A stretch of 64,000 bases of DNA from Ottelia alismoides (lineage: Eukaryota > Streptophyta > Magnoliopsida > Alismatales > Hydrocharitaceae): the NCBI GenBank assembly GCA_037367405.1, contig JAZKJV010003269.1, positions 19,164-83,163 of the forward strand, in the 5' to 3' direction. Positions 23,196 through 34,599 of this stretch are shown piece by piece. Positions within the stretch are counted from its first letter, which is position 1; every line of letters begins with the position of its first letter. The notes under the pieces are model-generated. The model searched no databases. It was not told the DNA's origin and was given only the letters and a program-made list of their open reading frames with translations. The translations under genes were made by a program, and so were the position numbers.

Positions 23196-23650
23196 TATGC
23201 TTCATTTGTTTTTCATCGTATCATAGCTATGCCAACCTTGGGGTAGATTTGGACCTGGAAGATTCCTCGTTGAGTCACAGTATTCATGTGGCTACTATCT
23301 AGGGAGCGGATCATGACGGGTGCACTAAGGGCCATATTATTTCCTAGGATCAGTGATTCATGCCAACATTGCGTCGGTGTTGATGGGGAGAATTCTAGAT
23401 CTTTTTGGGATTCGATTCGGACTTTACATAATTTGCAGTCTTCTATGACAATCCATGCATTGCCCACATTATGCGCAATATGGCTTGCGAGGAATGGTGT
23501 AGTTTTTCGAAGAGAGAGAACATGTGTTGCGAATGTTTTTGAGCGTGTCAAGATCCTTCGTGACTCTTGATCCTTGTACTTTTGATACATAACTTAATAT
23601 ACAGTTTTTAGATGCTTGTCTTTACGGCTTTGCACCGTTTTTCTTTTAAA
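23196..23650 (+). pseudogene. L1-type LINE 3' end, zinc-binding RT tail (zf-RVT) remnant
   Basis: The frame around 23250-23570 reads like the C-terminus of plant LINE ORF2: an IWTWKIP-like start, FMWLLSRERIMTG after one stop, a C-x2-C-like pair in SDSCQHC, then SIWLARN-like AIWLARNGVVFRRER. This is the zf-RVT region found after the reverse transcriptase. A stop interrupts it near 23272, and the upstream RT domain is absent, the usual 5' truncation of LINE insertions. The end is A-rich (CTTTTAAAAAATGAATGC). Confidence 0.7.
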
Positions 23651-24534
23651 AAATGAATGCACGTTGTTGATACCGTCATGAAAGATTCAGGACTATCATA
23701 TCCGGATATTGATATAAATATTAAATTTAATATCACAAACCCCTTAAACCCGTGCCCGCATATCTTTGTAGAACCACTAAGATATAGTACTTTGGTAGTT
23801 CCCGAATCGAAGTCCCAAATGAATGCCTTTTTGGCACATTTGATTTTTTAAGGGGCATTCGATTCAGGAATAATCATGGATAAGGATGAGGAATAAGGGT
23901 ATGTGATGTAGATGAAAATAACCATACTCTTAAAATCATGTCGGACGGGGAATTGATCCTTTAATGCTTATTCTTCAAACGAATGTGCCCTTCATGTTTT
24001 CTTCCGAAAGTTTTCCCTTCAACACATCCAATTATTATTACTTCCACCAACAAATAGGAGCACACCAGAAGTTGGATTGCATCCCATCGCCAATTTACGT
24101 GATTAGTATCGGTAATCATGTTCATAATTTCAGACATTTCTTCTAAGAAAAAAGATCAGTTCATTCATCATGATCGGTTCGGTTTGGAGGATCGAACAAG
24201 TTCAGGTACAATCAAAGCTAGGCTCCAATAAGCCGTCGGGATCTAACAAAAGGTATGATGCTCCTAGGAAAAAGCTACCAAGGAAGCACCTCGTAGTCAA
24301 GCAAAACAATACCTTTGTGAGAGATTGAAATAGATCAGGAGTACAAGTATCGTCACCCTCTTGAACTAACTTTCAAAGAAGGGGATGTGATCTACTCTGG
24401 CCGGTATAATTGTGTGTGCCGATGATCTTGCAGTTTGCAATGAAATCTTCCAATGTCAATCACCCAAGAGAATAGCATCAATCGAAGCTAGCCCTCGTAT
24501 CAAAGTGTCGAGTAAAGTCTAAGTTGAACACTCA
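23651..24534. other. Intergenic stretch, no gene seen
   Basis: No recognised feature. The 64-codon frame at 23657-23851 and the segment 24160-24530 resemble nothing I can name. Confidence 0.35.
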
Positions 24535-24792
24535 TATCCAAATAGGGGTGTCTATCAAGTTCAATGAGTCGAGTCGGCCTCAACTCGAACTCGAACTCGA
24601 TAAAGTTCGAGCACTGAAATGTTGGCTCGGACTTGAACTTGTTGGGTTCAAGTTGGCTCACGAACCTCTTAACGAGCCTACCCATGACGAAAAAGAGAAG
24701 CCCCAGAGGAAAGATACAAGCAAAGGAAGAGGAGGAGGGTCTTACCGTTGTCTTGTCGGTAGATGGGTTCTCTTCCCGTGGAGGGTCGCAGC

Positions 24793-24992
24793 TGTAGCAC
24801 CCCAAACATAGTACCACATCTAGTAGTTACAATGTGGGTAGTAGCTTATAAGTAGTGGTGACTACTAATAGTCAACTCGGGATCAAGTATTTTGAGTTGT
24901 CAAAGGCTCAAGTTTGGCCCAAGCCTAACAGGTTGTCTGGCCAATAATCTCCGATAACGGACTAGATGTATGGCTCGGAATGTTATAACAAC
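24793..24992 (+). mobile_element. Solo-LTR-like repeat nested in the hAT-like element
   Basis: Starts TGTAGCACCCCAAACATAGT and ends near GGAATGTTATA. It aligns with the copies at 20796 and 30948 (ACCACATCTAGTAG, TAAGTAGTGGTGACTACTA, CTCCGATAACGGA). The flanking duplication is not clear, probably mutated. Confidence 0.6.
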
Positions 24993-25819
24993 AACAGCAA
25001 CGGGTTCATTCGTCGAATCGAGGAAGGTTGTCGAAAAGTATGGAATGGGGTGGCTCTGGCAATGGCACGACTAGGAGTTGGTAGCTGGGTTGGCGTCAAC
25101 GGTGAGGGAGAAGGATGGCTACGGTGGCGAGGAAAAAGTGGTCCTGTGGAGAAGGAGGACCACATGTGCAGTGACGGAGAGAGGGGGGCGAGTGGGGCTT
25201 AGCCCCCCCGGCTCCCATCCAAAATCAATATATATATTTTATATATAGTACTATATATAATCTAAATATATTATTTAACAATTAAGATTTGCATGTTATG
25301 TATAATAGCCTCTATATCTCAACAAAAAAATCAATATATATATATATGATCTAATTACAATAATTAACTATTAAAATTGTATGATGTGCATAACCAGATG
25401 TCGGTACATCCATATATGTTCTTCATCATATCCATTTATAAATCATCACGAATATATATCTTTTATTTTAGCATATATGGTATAGATAATGAATTTTCTT
25501 TTTATTTTCATTGCATATATGAATATAGATTTGGATACCTCTTTCAATTTTTATGATTTTAAAACGGATGGTTACATAATTTTCTTGTGTATGCATATAT
25601 AGATATATGTACATATTGGTATTCGTATGTTTGCAGCCCTATTTGTATTTGCATCTATTTAAAAAATATATATGCAGATGCACGTATACATGTGAAAATA
25701 TGTATAACAAATATGGCAAAGATTGGTACATATATCTATATTTGTTTGCATCCCTATAAGTAAAAAATATTGTATAGTGTTACTTGTTTCAAAATATTAG
25801 ATCTAATTGTATTACTAAA

Positions 25820-26681
25820 GGGTTAAATGGGGATGCCCCCCTTGGGGAGCTAACTTGGCTCCCCCGTCCTAATTTTCCTATTTTTTATTATTTTTTTAAA
25901 TTCTTTCTTGTGTTTTCATCAATATCTTTATATTATGTCATTCAAGTTGCGTGCTAAACAAAGACTCCTACGACCTCCATCTAGACAAATATTTTTTAAC
26001 GGTTGTAGAATTGTTGAAATCGATGTCGTTTGGATAAAGGCTGTAGGAGTCTTTGTTTCGCACGAAACATGAATGACATATAGATATGGATGCAAATGGT
26101 TATGGATATATCCTTATCCGATCTGCCACCATATCTGTTTTATACATATTTTAACATCCATATCTATTCTAAAATGGATACGGGTATAGATATCGTTTTG
26201 ATATCCGCAAACATCCATATCCATATATCAGTTTTCGTATATAAATATAGTCACATATTTATTTTTAACCATATATAACATAATTCTATACCTTCTTTTA
26301 CTATATTTGTATAATTTTTATGACACATTTAGTAAATTTATATCATGTATTTTTCATCCAGTTTGTATATATTTAAGTTGATTTTATAGATTATTTCTAA
26401 CATTACTCGTATGCGATCAATATCCATTTTACATCCATATCCATTTGTTAAGGATATGGTAAGATAATTTAATATCCGTCAATATCCGTATCCACATCCA
26501 TATTCGTATTCAAAAAATGGATAAAGATACGGTAATACATATATCATATCCGCATCTGTAATTTGCATAGGGATATATTGATGAAAATTCACGGAAGAAT
26601 TTTTCAAAAAAATTAAAAAAATAGGAAAATGGGAGTGGGGGGCCAAGTTTGCTCCTCCCAAGGGACAACCCCATTTAACCC
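25820..26681. mobile_element. Foldback element 7 with 9-bp duplication, same core as the 9.9-13.7 kb cluster
   Basis: Termini GGGTTAAATGGGGATGCC and GGGACAACCCCATTTAACCC are inverted copies; the core TATGTCATTCAAGTTGCGTG with CTACGACCTCCATCTAGAC and its inverse matches the clustered MITEs. Flanks ATTACTAAA (25811-25819) and ATTACCAAA (26682-26690) are a 9-bp duplication with one mismatch, as in Mutator-like elements. The right arm is interrupted by the repeat at 26083-26569. Confidence 0.8.
26083..26569. repeat. ATATGGATGCAAATGG-type repeat inserted in foldback element 7
   Basis: Begins ATATGGATGCAAATGG and ends CTGTAATTTGCAT, an inverted pair, with dense ATATCCATATCC words between. It separates the GACATAT and AGGGATATATTG halves of the foldback arm. 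Related words occur at 25380-25750 and 33480-34440. A non-autonomous hAT-type repeat is my inference. Confidence 0.55.
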
Positions 26682-26690
26682 ATTACCAAA

Positions 26691-28188
26691 TATCACACTA
26701 ATAAATGTGCATTTCAGTGATATGAAGAGTTTTGTAGGGATCTTTTTCTCAATATGATGTTTGTAGAGATTATTTACGTCCGATTATAAGTTTATATGGG
26801 CACTTTTTTATAAAAAAATCCCTTCCCAATATTAGTTTAATTACGAAATTATTGGAAGCTCGTCTTATATACTGAATTCGTTTCCACGCATCCGACTTTA
26901 TAAATTGAAACTTCCGTTAATATTTTACATATCCTCTAAATTTCTCTCAAATTGATGTCGTTTCCTAATTTATCTTAGTGGTTAAAAGTTCAATCAATAT
27001 TTAAGAAACTTAAATCTCGTTTAAAAGAGAACCGTACTTTTTGCTATTGATATAAAATAACAAATGACCTCGGATTTGAGCCAAATTTGAAGGATGCGCA
27101 TAACATTATTCGAAGATTCTATCTATAAGATTTGATTTTAAGAAACAAATTTGAAATAAATAGTTGCAACATCTCTTTTGTAACTCACGTTACAACAAAG
27201 GAACCCCTCCCCAAATACTAACAACTAAAATGATAAGATAAATTAGGTAAATAATATCTAAATAATTCAGCACCCCCAAGAAGAATTTTCTGACTTCGTC
27301 CCTGCACATGTGCATGAAGAGGATTAGGGCTTGATTAGCTCGAAGTAGCGATGTGGGAGTGGAGAGGGGAAAGAAGACGGATCCCAAAACTTATATTATA
27401 AAAATAATGGAAAATAAATTAAAATTATATTGAGTTATCGAGCTGAGTTTTCGAGTTGAGAAGATCCAACTCGAGTTCGATTTGATAACCTTAAATGAGT
27501 CACAAATCCAACTCGAGTTCGAGCTCATTAGGTTTTCGAATCGGACTCTCAAGTTAAGCCCGAGTTAAGCTTTTCGAGTTCGAGCATTCCTAACAACCCT
27601 GTATCCAAAAGCGGAGCAAAGGCTCAAAGACAAAAACCAAAGGGACAACATGTGTTGGAATTGAATAGATTAGCTATCTTGTCCTTCAGCTCCAATAGAT
27701 AAACGACAGTGGTAGACTCAACTCATCTGACATATACAATCCATGGTGTTAGTTTCACGAGGTCTTACATTTTCAATCGACAATCCTTTTCTTCTTACTC
27801 TAACGGAGCTATTTCTGATGCATATGCATTATTTTAAACATTTAGGCCGTGATCCAGAAATTTATAATTTGAAATACTATTGTTGAGGACCAACAGTAAG
27901 ATGTGATATTCATTCTACAAACCTCGATCCCCTTCCCGTCTTGTTCTTGGAGGTTGATATACTTGTAATATCTCGGAGATAGATATAAGTTATTGTCGAA
28001 ATGAGCTGATCTTAACATATTATTCGGTTCGAACACAATTGAACATGTTGATAACTATCCAGAATGTTTAAGGTTAAGTTGTTTGTAGTCACTCTCACAT
28101 TTTATGACGGGTTGTTACAAGGGCTATCCATGAGGTGGAGTCTCCTCTAAAAGTAGAAAAGAGGAAAAGTCCACCTCGAGGGCACTAA
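26691..28188. other. hAT interior, right end and flanking intergenic DNA, no gene seen
   Basis: Up to 27601 this is the right part of the hAT-like element; 27610-28188 is flank. No coding sequence recognised. Confidence 0.4.
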
Positions 28189-28380
28189 GGGCTCGTTTGG
28201 TAATCGGGTTACCCCCGGGTTATCCCCCTCTTTTGATGGGATAGAATTCTATCACAAATCATAGTGACATCACATCACATTCTTTATTCTAACCCTCTCC
28301 AACTCTTATAACCATCCCAAACAGCTAGTATTCCAATCAGGTTACCCCAACCCACTCCAACCCAACAACCAAACAAGCCC
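28189..28380. mobile_element. Tourist-like MITE, 192 bp, TAA duplication
   Basis: Left end GGGCTCGTTTGGTAATCGGG and right end CAACCAAACAAGCCC are inverted copies; TAA flanks both sides (28186-28188 and 28381-28383). It sits immediately past the broken end of the NPF transporter pseudogene. Confidence 0.85.
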
Positions 28381-28384
28381 TAAA

Positions 28385-29312
28385 TACCATCAGGGGATCA
28401 AGTTTGTTACCCTGAAGGACAAACATGGTGCTCATTTGACCATAGACAGATGCAAAAATAATTCCACTGGCCCATATCGGTAGAAGAAACCGCAACCCCA
28501 TCCTACAATCATCTGTATATATACTAGAACTGAAGAAGAAATAAGGAATCCAATATGACAGAGAAAATAAAACCAATTGAAGAAGGAGCTCTTGCTTTTC
28601 TTCTCATCTTCGTCATTTTCATCAAACTGATCAGCCTCAAATACACATGGCTTAATCCCTCCTGTTCCGATAGCAATCGAGTGACATGAAAAACACTGCT
28701 GACTGACTTTGACTAGGATGACAGGCACCATTGGCACAAGAAGGTTTGAGGCCTTTAACAGAGGCAGATAATGTCAGCAAGGTCAATCCCTGCAAGCAAA
28801 GAAGTCATTTTATTCAAGAAAGTGTCAACTAAGCATGGACCTGTGCACGCTCTGTGTCAGGCTTCTTACACACGTGCGCACACACAAACACATGTATATC
28901 ATGAAACAAGAAATTGTCCAGTATCTTCCAGCATAAGCATTCAGCTATAAATGCTCCTAGTAGAGGCATGGTGTAACAAGTACCATTCTACCAGACCAAT
29001 TTGTCACATTGTTGGCAGCTGTGACATTTCCCTGATGAAAGCGATCTGTCATGTAGCTAAAAGGATTAGTGCCCATTCCGTAATTCGCCAATCTCTCACA
29101 GCACTCATTTTCTGAGAAAAATAAGAATAAAATCAACCATAGGGATACTATAAATGCAAGCTGGAATAAGTTGTTTGCAGAGGCAACTGATTAATACCTA
29201 GAATGTATGGGCAAGCTTTCCAATTCCCAGTATTATTCTTAACAGCAGGATTTCCATGTAAATCGATTGTTCCATCTTTGTTGGTGTACTTATCCTCTTC
29301 CACAGATCCCAT
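28385..29312 (-). pseudogene. NPF (NRT1/PTR) family transporter pseudogene, PTR2-like, internally deleted
   Basis: The NPF family are 12-helix proton-coupled importers of di/tripeptides or nitrate. Minus-strand exon 1 (29312-29198) starts [20 protein letters not shown] and ends WKACPYIL, typical of the PTR2-like subgroup. Exon 2 from 29111 reads NECCERLANYGMGTNPFSYM and QGNVTAANNVTNWSG, then shifts frame twice through the LLGAF region. Exon 3 from 28790 has GLTLLTLSASVKGLKP, a shift, IGTGGIKPC (family signature) and SSFFNWFYF, up to QMIVGWGCG. There it jumps straight to LPIWASGIIFASVYGQMSTM, which normally lies more than 100 residues later. Remaining helices are absent. Several frameshifts, an internal deletion and a lost 3' half make this a clear pseudogene. 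Intron borders are kept, so it derives from a genomic copy. Confidence 0.9.
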
Positions 29313-29747
29313 GTTATATGACTACTGCAAATATGAACTCCTCTCTAATTTAGTTAGGTGCTTATTGCAACTGGGATCATAATGCAAACATCATAAGTAT
29401 AGGTGAAAAAATGAGATCTCATGAACAAAATATATTGCAGAGAAAAAACTTAATTTATTTTCAATATATAGTATTTATAACATATTTCTCTGTGAACACT
29501 CCACGAGTGCATGTTTCATCCTTCTGGAAGGCATTCAAAAGAGAAAGCCATGCCCTTGCACAGCAAAAAGATAAAGTTTTAGAACTCTAAAACTCAGAAA
29601 ATCAATCGAGATTAAGGTAATTTTAGTCATTTACAAAATCCAGCATACCATAGAGCATTATAAAAATAGCACTGTTGATAAGTTTACTGCAACAAGTTAA
29701 CTTTGTTGACCCAGGGTGAAATGGGATGCTCTGTGACCGTCACCACC
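29313..29747. other. Intergenic stretch upstream of the NPF pseudogene
   Basis: AT-rich and without gene or element signature. It would hold the promoter of the former gene, but no element can be supported. Confidence 0.35.
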
Positions 29748-30790
29748 ATGGTTCGAAAAAACATGCGTCGAGGTGCTGAGGCGTACGCCTTGAGACGAGG
29801 CGGCCTAGAATCACCCCAAAACAACAGCCTCATGGGGTCTTTGAGAGGCGACCGTCAGTTGGTTGAGGCGGAGGTGAGACGGTCCTCGAGGCGTTTTTTT
29901 TTATTTTTTTCATATTATTTTTCTATGTAAATCATTTGTCGTATTAGCAATTTCATATGTTTATAAAAGTCTACATGTTTAAGATATAAATAAACAAGAT
30001 GAATGCTTAAATTTGATTGCTTTCCAGTTTATATTTACCATTAAACATGTCCAGTTATGTCAAAAACTCTCAAATTATACCCTTAAACATACGAATCCCC
30101 ATATATCATAGAAAACATTACCTCTAAACTTAATTTTAAGAAGTTGTCATATAATGAGCTATGCCTACCAATATATCGAGAAGGACAAACTAGATAGAAT
30201 TCAAGGGGAATTTATGTACTACTAGTCTACTACCATATAAACAGATCCATATATCCGATAGAATAAAATCATCCGAATAGAAATAAAAAATTTCACCAGA
30301 GGCGATGCCCCCATGCCCCTGTCAGGGGGGAGCGCACCTGCTTCACCCCCCCCCCCCCCCCCACCCCCACCCCCCCACCCTCGACTCGCTGACCGAGCAG
30401 CGAAGACCCCGTCTCGTATGGTATGGCAGGAGGGGTGCATACCACAATTCTTCAACTTGGATCAGATGGTTAGAATTTTGGGGAATATCAACAGATTCAT
30501 TCTCTGATTGGATGGAAAATTAGTAAAAAAGACATATACATTTGTATATCTTTCTTTCGTTATTCCTATCTTTACAATTTGATCATATATTATAGTGATA
30601 TATATACACACATATATATATATCATATGTTAGTCTGAAAATATATAATTTCATTAGTATATGTTTATTGTACTTTTATAGGTATTTATCCTTGTGAACT
30701 GAGGCTTATGTCTCGACCACCTCGAGGTTACGTCTCGCCTCGATTCCAAGAAAACCGCCTTGTCCTGTTTTTACTTTTTTCAAACCGTGG
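29748..30790. mobile_element. Non-autonomous hAT-like element with TCACCACC duplication
   Basis: TCACCACC occurs at 29740-29747 and 30791-30798. Ends ATGGTTCGAAAAA and TTTTTTCAAACCGTGG are inverted copies, followed inward by matching GAGGCG / CGCCTC-rich blocks (29768-29895 and 30688-30755). The interior is AT-rich apart from a poly-C patch. End offsets differ by 1-2 bases, so exact edges are uncertain. Confidence 0.7.
30345..30380. repeat. Poly-C tract
   Basis: A run of C with few interruptions inside the hAT-like element. Proline- or glycine-rich frames over it are compositional. Confidence 0.8.
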
Positions 30791-30947
30791 TCACCACCCA
30801 TCCTGCTGCACGAAACGAGCATGCCAACTTGTGATATCAAAGCCAAAGTTTCTGATTTTTTTAATTTATCAACAATTTAAAATTTATGATAAGCTAGTGT
30901 CTTGAATTTCCAAATAATTTGTGATTAATAATTCATGTACTTGGATG

Positions 30948-31155
30948 TGTAACACCCATACCCCCAAAAATAGTCCCACATCTAAAACTCACAAAGTGTG
31001 AGAGTTGGTTATAAGTGGTGGGGACTACTACTTGAAAACTTGGGCTTAAGCATTTTGGGTGGTTGCCAACGGGTCCATTTGAGCATGAACCCAATAAATA
31101 GTCATGACCAATTTTCCTCGATAACGAACCGGAGACCTAAGCCCAGGACGTTACA
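30948..31155 (+). mobile_element. Solo LTR, 208 bp, perfect 5-bp duplication
   Basis: Begins TGTAACACCCATACCC and ends GGACGTTACA, and is flanked by GGATG on both sides (30943-30947 and 31156-31160). TG...CA ends plus a 5-bp duplication are the mark of LTR-retrotransposon integration followed by LTR-LTR recombination, or of a TRIM-type element. Best copy of the family also present at 20796 and 24793. Confidence 0.85.
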
Positions 31156-31160
31156 GGATG

Positions 31161-32504
31161 CGTTAGACAAGGTTAACACATTATGTGACATCACATCTTC
31201 CCGTACAACTAAGATGCAACTTTATATTGGAATGAAATCCAAGAAAAACTTTCAAGATCCTTGTTGTCTTTGATACTGAAATGATCCAAACTTTTCTCCC
31301 AACATAAAACAGTTCCCTATGCAGACCACTTGGCATACCATCCCGCAGTTATTCTGGATGCAAGTGACATGCTCAACAGCATTGATCCTTGCAGTGGGAA
31401 AAAAAAGAAGCAATTTCATATAAGAATTTCCTAAGATAAGGTTAGTGTGTTGTTCAGAAGAACTGTATTTGAAATTTAGTATTTTACTATACTGATTTGC
31501 AGGAAGAAGTTCATGACTTATTCTATGACCATCGCCTGTTCAAAAAAAAATATAACACAGAACCTTGAAAAGAGAGGCTTATGAAATGTTATTTATTGGA
31601 AATTCATTGATTTGATAAGAAATTATTTTGATCTGCTACTTTCAAAGATTACAATGAAACTTAGAGTTTGCTTATTAATCTGAAAAATAACCTGATAACA
31701 GAGTATATCTCAATCATGAGCAATTTGAAAAGCTATTCAAAGTTTATATCTCTCATACTCACTCCTTAATGTTTACTATGTATATTTTAGATAAATAATA
31801 CATCACTATATCTGTGCAAACAAGATACTTGTCTCTTTTTTTCACATTTTTGTCTCTTCTTTCTCTGTTCTGGAGTGATCGTCTTTTTTTCCTTTCTCCT
31901 TTCTTTCTTCTTATAAGCAACAATGGCACATTGCATTCCTCACTCCTTTCTTCGGGATTGGAATAAGAATCCATGAGAACCCATTGAAATAAATAGGTAT
32001 AGGAAAGGGGGATGAATTGTGCATCAAATAAAACTTAGTAGAAAAATCTAAGTTACAAATGCTTATGGATATTTACATGAAAATTAAAGTGCGTAAAAAC
32101 CATTTTCGTTATAGGATTCCCTTTTACGCACGCCCACCAGAGCCTTCTTCACTGAACCTGACTACATTAAATAGGAGTACTGAAATTTTACTTACAACCT
32201 TCATTTTATTGAGCAAATTCTCAAGGAATTGTTTTACCTCGCATTGAAGAGCGAGCCTACACATTGAATACCTACTTTATAAAAATCTACAAGGACCTGA
32301 TTAGTTAATAATCAGTTTGTCAAAGTATTTTCAGAAAGGCTTCCCTAAGGATATGAGTTAAAGAGCATGCATCGAAAGCTGAATGAAAGCTCAAGAATGA
32401 CCACGAATCGGGCTCACAGACTTTGAATTAGGGCTTACCCAACTTGATCCGTTCGTTTTGACCCTAAACTCTCATGTACCCGTTTAAAAATGATGGGTCA
32501 GGTA
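31161..32504. other. AT-rich intergenic stretch, no gene seen
   Basis: No coding or RNA gene recognised. The pyrimidine-rich stretch at 31830-31915 yields a lysine/arginine-rich minus-strand frame that is compositional. From about 32420 GGGTACCC-type hAT words appear. Confidence 0.35.
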
Positions 32505-32512
32505 CCCGTTAT

Positions 32513-33416
32513 TAGGGATGAGCATTGGACTGGACCGACCTGGCCCAGCCCAGAGCCCAACCCAAAAAGCCCAGCCCGGTCCAAGCTAAATGAATACTGG
32601 GCCGAGCTTGGGCCCAATATTTAGGTCTAATTTTTTGGGGGCCGGGCTCGGGCTTGGCTCGGCCCAGCCCTACCCGATCCAAGAGCCCAGCCCCAAGAGG
32701 ATCCGAACACTGTCCCACATCCTACACACATGAAAACTCCCATCTATTTCGTATGCACTCTATTCTTGTATCTTGTCTTCGTACAACATTTATAAATCAA
32801 GAAAGTATGGCGTGTGATATATGAATTGATGATCATTGTATTTCAATTCAGAATTAATTTTCCTTAATTAGTCTTTGGTTTAGATTACGCTGGTTATTCT
32901 TGAATTTGTTAGTGTTTATTTTTTGCATCAGAATATTTTTTATTATTGAACTTTTACCGAATATGGGCCTTATGCCCATTTTTTGACATGTAGGGTCTAG
33001 TGCACATGTTATTGTTAATTGGGTAAGTTTGTTTCACTCTTTCAATTTCTATGCATGAGAGACATTCATGATATCTAGCATTGAGTGAACTTGTGTAAAA
33101 TGAGAAATCCTTGGATTTGGTAGAATTGAATTTTAGTTGTTTAATAAGTATTATGGCATATGTTTTAAACAATTTTAGCTTGTATAACTTGAGTTGAGAT
33201 TGACTTGAAACAAAAGACTCAAAGTTAATAATCTCTAATGGGAGGATATGGGACAGCCCGGCCCAAACTCGACCCATAGGAATTGGGTCAGGCATGGGCT
33301 TAGGTCGAAGAAAAAGAATTTGCGGGCATGAGCCCTTCCCAAGGTCCGATTTTTTTAAACGGGCTTGGGCCTGGGCCGTTCAGGGCCCGACCTATCCTGA
33401 CCCATGCTCATCTCTA
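32513..33416. mobile_element. Non-autonomous hAT element, 904 bp, 8-bp duplication, nested in older hAT-like DNA
   Basis: CCCGTTAT flanks it at 32505-32512 and 33417-33424. Left end TAGGGATGAGCATTGG and right end CCCATGCTCATCTCTA are inverted hAT-type termini. Subterminal GGCCCAGCCC / GGGCTTGGGCC blocks are typical of this plant group. The flanks (CAGGTACCCG and TACATGACCCATG) belong to a GGGTACCC-rich older repeat. Confidence 0.85.
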
Positions 33417-33424
33417 CCCGTTAT

Positions 33425-34599
33425 TACATGACCCATGCCCTATATAAAAAATTCGACGGGTACCCGCAGGTACCCGGTTGGAAGCGGATTCACAAAAATG
33501 CAAATGGTTAGATACAGATATCAATATAGATGTTATATTATTCTTATATATTATATATATAAATCTATATATGGATGCAGATTAGATATGAAAAATATAT
33601 TGTCAAATCATTAAAAATGAATATCATTATGAAATTGATGCAAATTAGATAGGAAAAGTAATTGAATCAAAATTGTATAGATAAGATTTATTTTATATCT
33701 ATGAGAGGGCTCATATATGTATCCAGTTTGAAATCAGAATATATAGATTGATGCCAAAATTTGAATTAACATATATGATAATGAATCGGATACGATCCAA
33801 ATCAATATACATACATCCTGACATCCAAACATGATGATGATGATGATTACAATTGAATACAAATTGTGTTGCACTCACATACGCACACGCACATGCGCGA
33901 ACACCCACACACACGTGTGCGCGCTTGTGCCCACATCCATGCCCACGTGCGCGTGCATGAGCCAACGTCCACGTGCACACGTACACGCAGGCACACGCAC
34001 ACACGCACATCGCAATAACCAAATGGTGATCATTAATACAATCTTTTACGAATAGGAATATATACTAATATATTGTTTGTCATGTTGTCCTCCGATTATA
34101 TATATTTACATTTCGTTTATCCATATTTAATTCATTATGAAGGTGAACCTACATTAATGTGTCATTATTGGATCCGTATTCGATTGTATTCATTCCAATT
34201 ACATATGTTCATATGGTTTACATTATCTACATAGTTTTATATATCCTCATTAGTTTATTTATGTATGTTTATATATCCCTATTTGAATGCATTTTGTATC
34301 ATTTAGATTTTCATGTCCCGGCATTATCATTATGAATATGATATAGATACGAATATACATATTTGGACATATCGTTTGGATTTGTATACATGTCACCTTT
34401 CACTATAAGTATCTCTCTTTATCCCTATGGGTACCCGTGGGTAGCCAATATCCATTGACATTAATCGGGTATCCGTTACAATTGAGTACGTGTTGGAATG
34501 AAGTGGGTCGACCTGTGATCCAATACCAACAGAGCGGGGCAAGTCACGATCAAATGGAATGGATACCCGCCCCATGGACACTCCTACTTTTAATCACAT
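33425..34599. repeat. Decayed GGGTACCC and ATATGGATGC repeat mosaic
   Basis: No gene. 33425-33485 and 34425-34590 carry GGTACCCG-type hAT words, ending near CCATGGACACTCCTA (34571-34585), a plausible hAT terminus. 33500-33800 and 34030-34420 contain the ATATGGATGCAGATT and ATTCGTATTC type repeat. Confidence 0.45.
33874..34013. repeat. Alternating purine-pyrimidine (CA/CG-rich) tract
   Basis: About 140 bp of near-continuous RY alternation (CACGTGTGCGCGC, CACGTGCGCGTGCATG, CACGTGCACACGTACACGC). Such tracts can adopt Z-DNA. Short cysteine- and histidine-rich frames across it are chance. Confidence 0.75.

Larger units (their letters stand above)
24543..27601. mobile_element. hAT-like element, 3.06 kb, perfect 8-bp target duplication, carrying nested insertions
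   Basis: The octamer TATCCAAA flanks it exactly (24535-24542 and 27602-27609). The ends TAGGGGTGTCTATC and AACAACCCTG are inverted with mismatches, the hAT pattern. Both subterminal zones are rich in ACTCGAACTCGA / GAGTTCGAGC words (24565-24660 and 27420-27590). Inside lie an LTR-like repeat, a foldback element and a further repeat nested in that one. No hAT transposase domain is seen. Confidence 0.75.
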
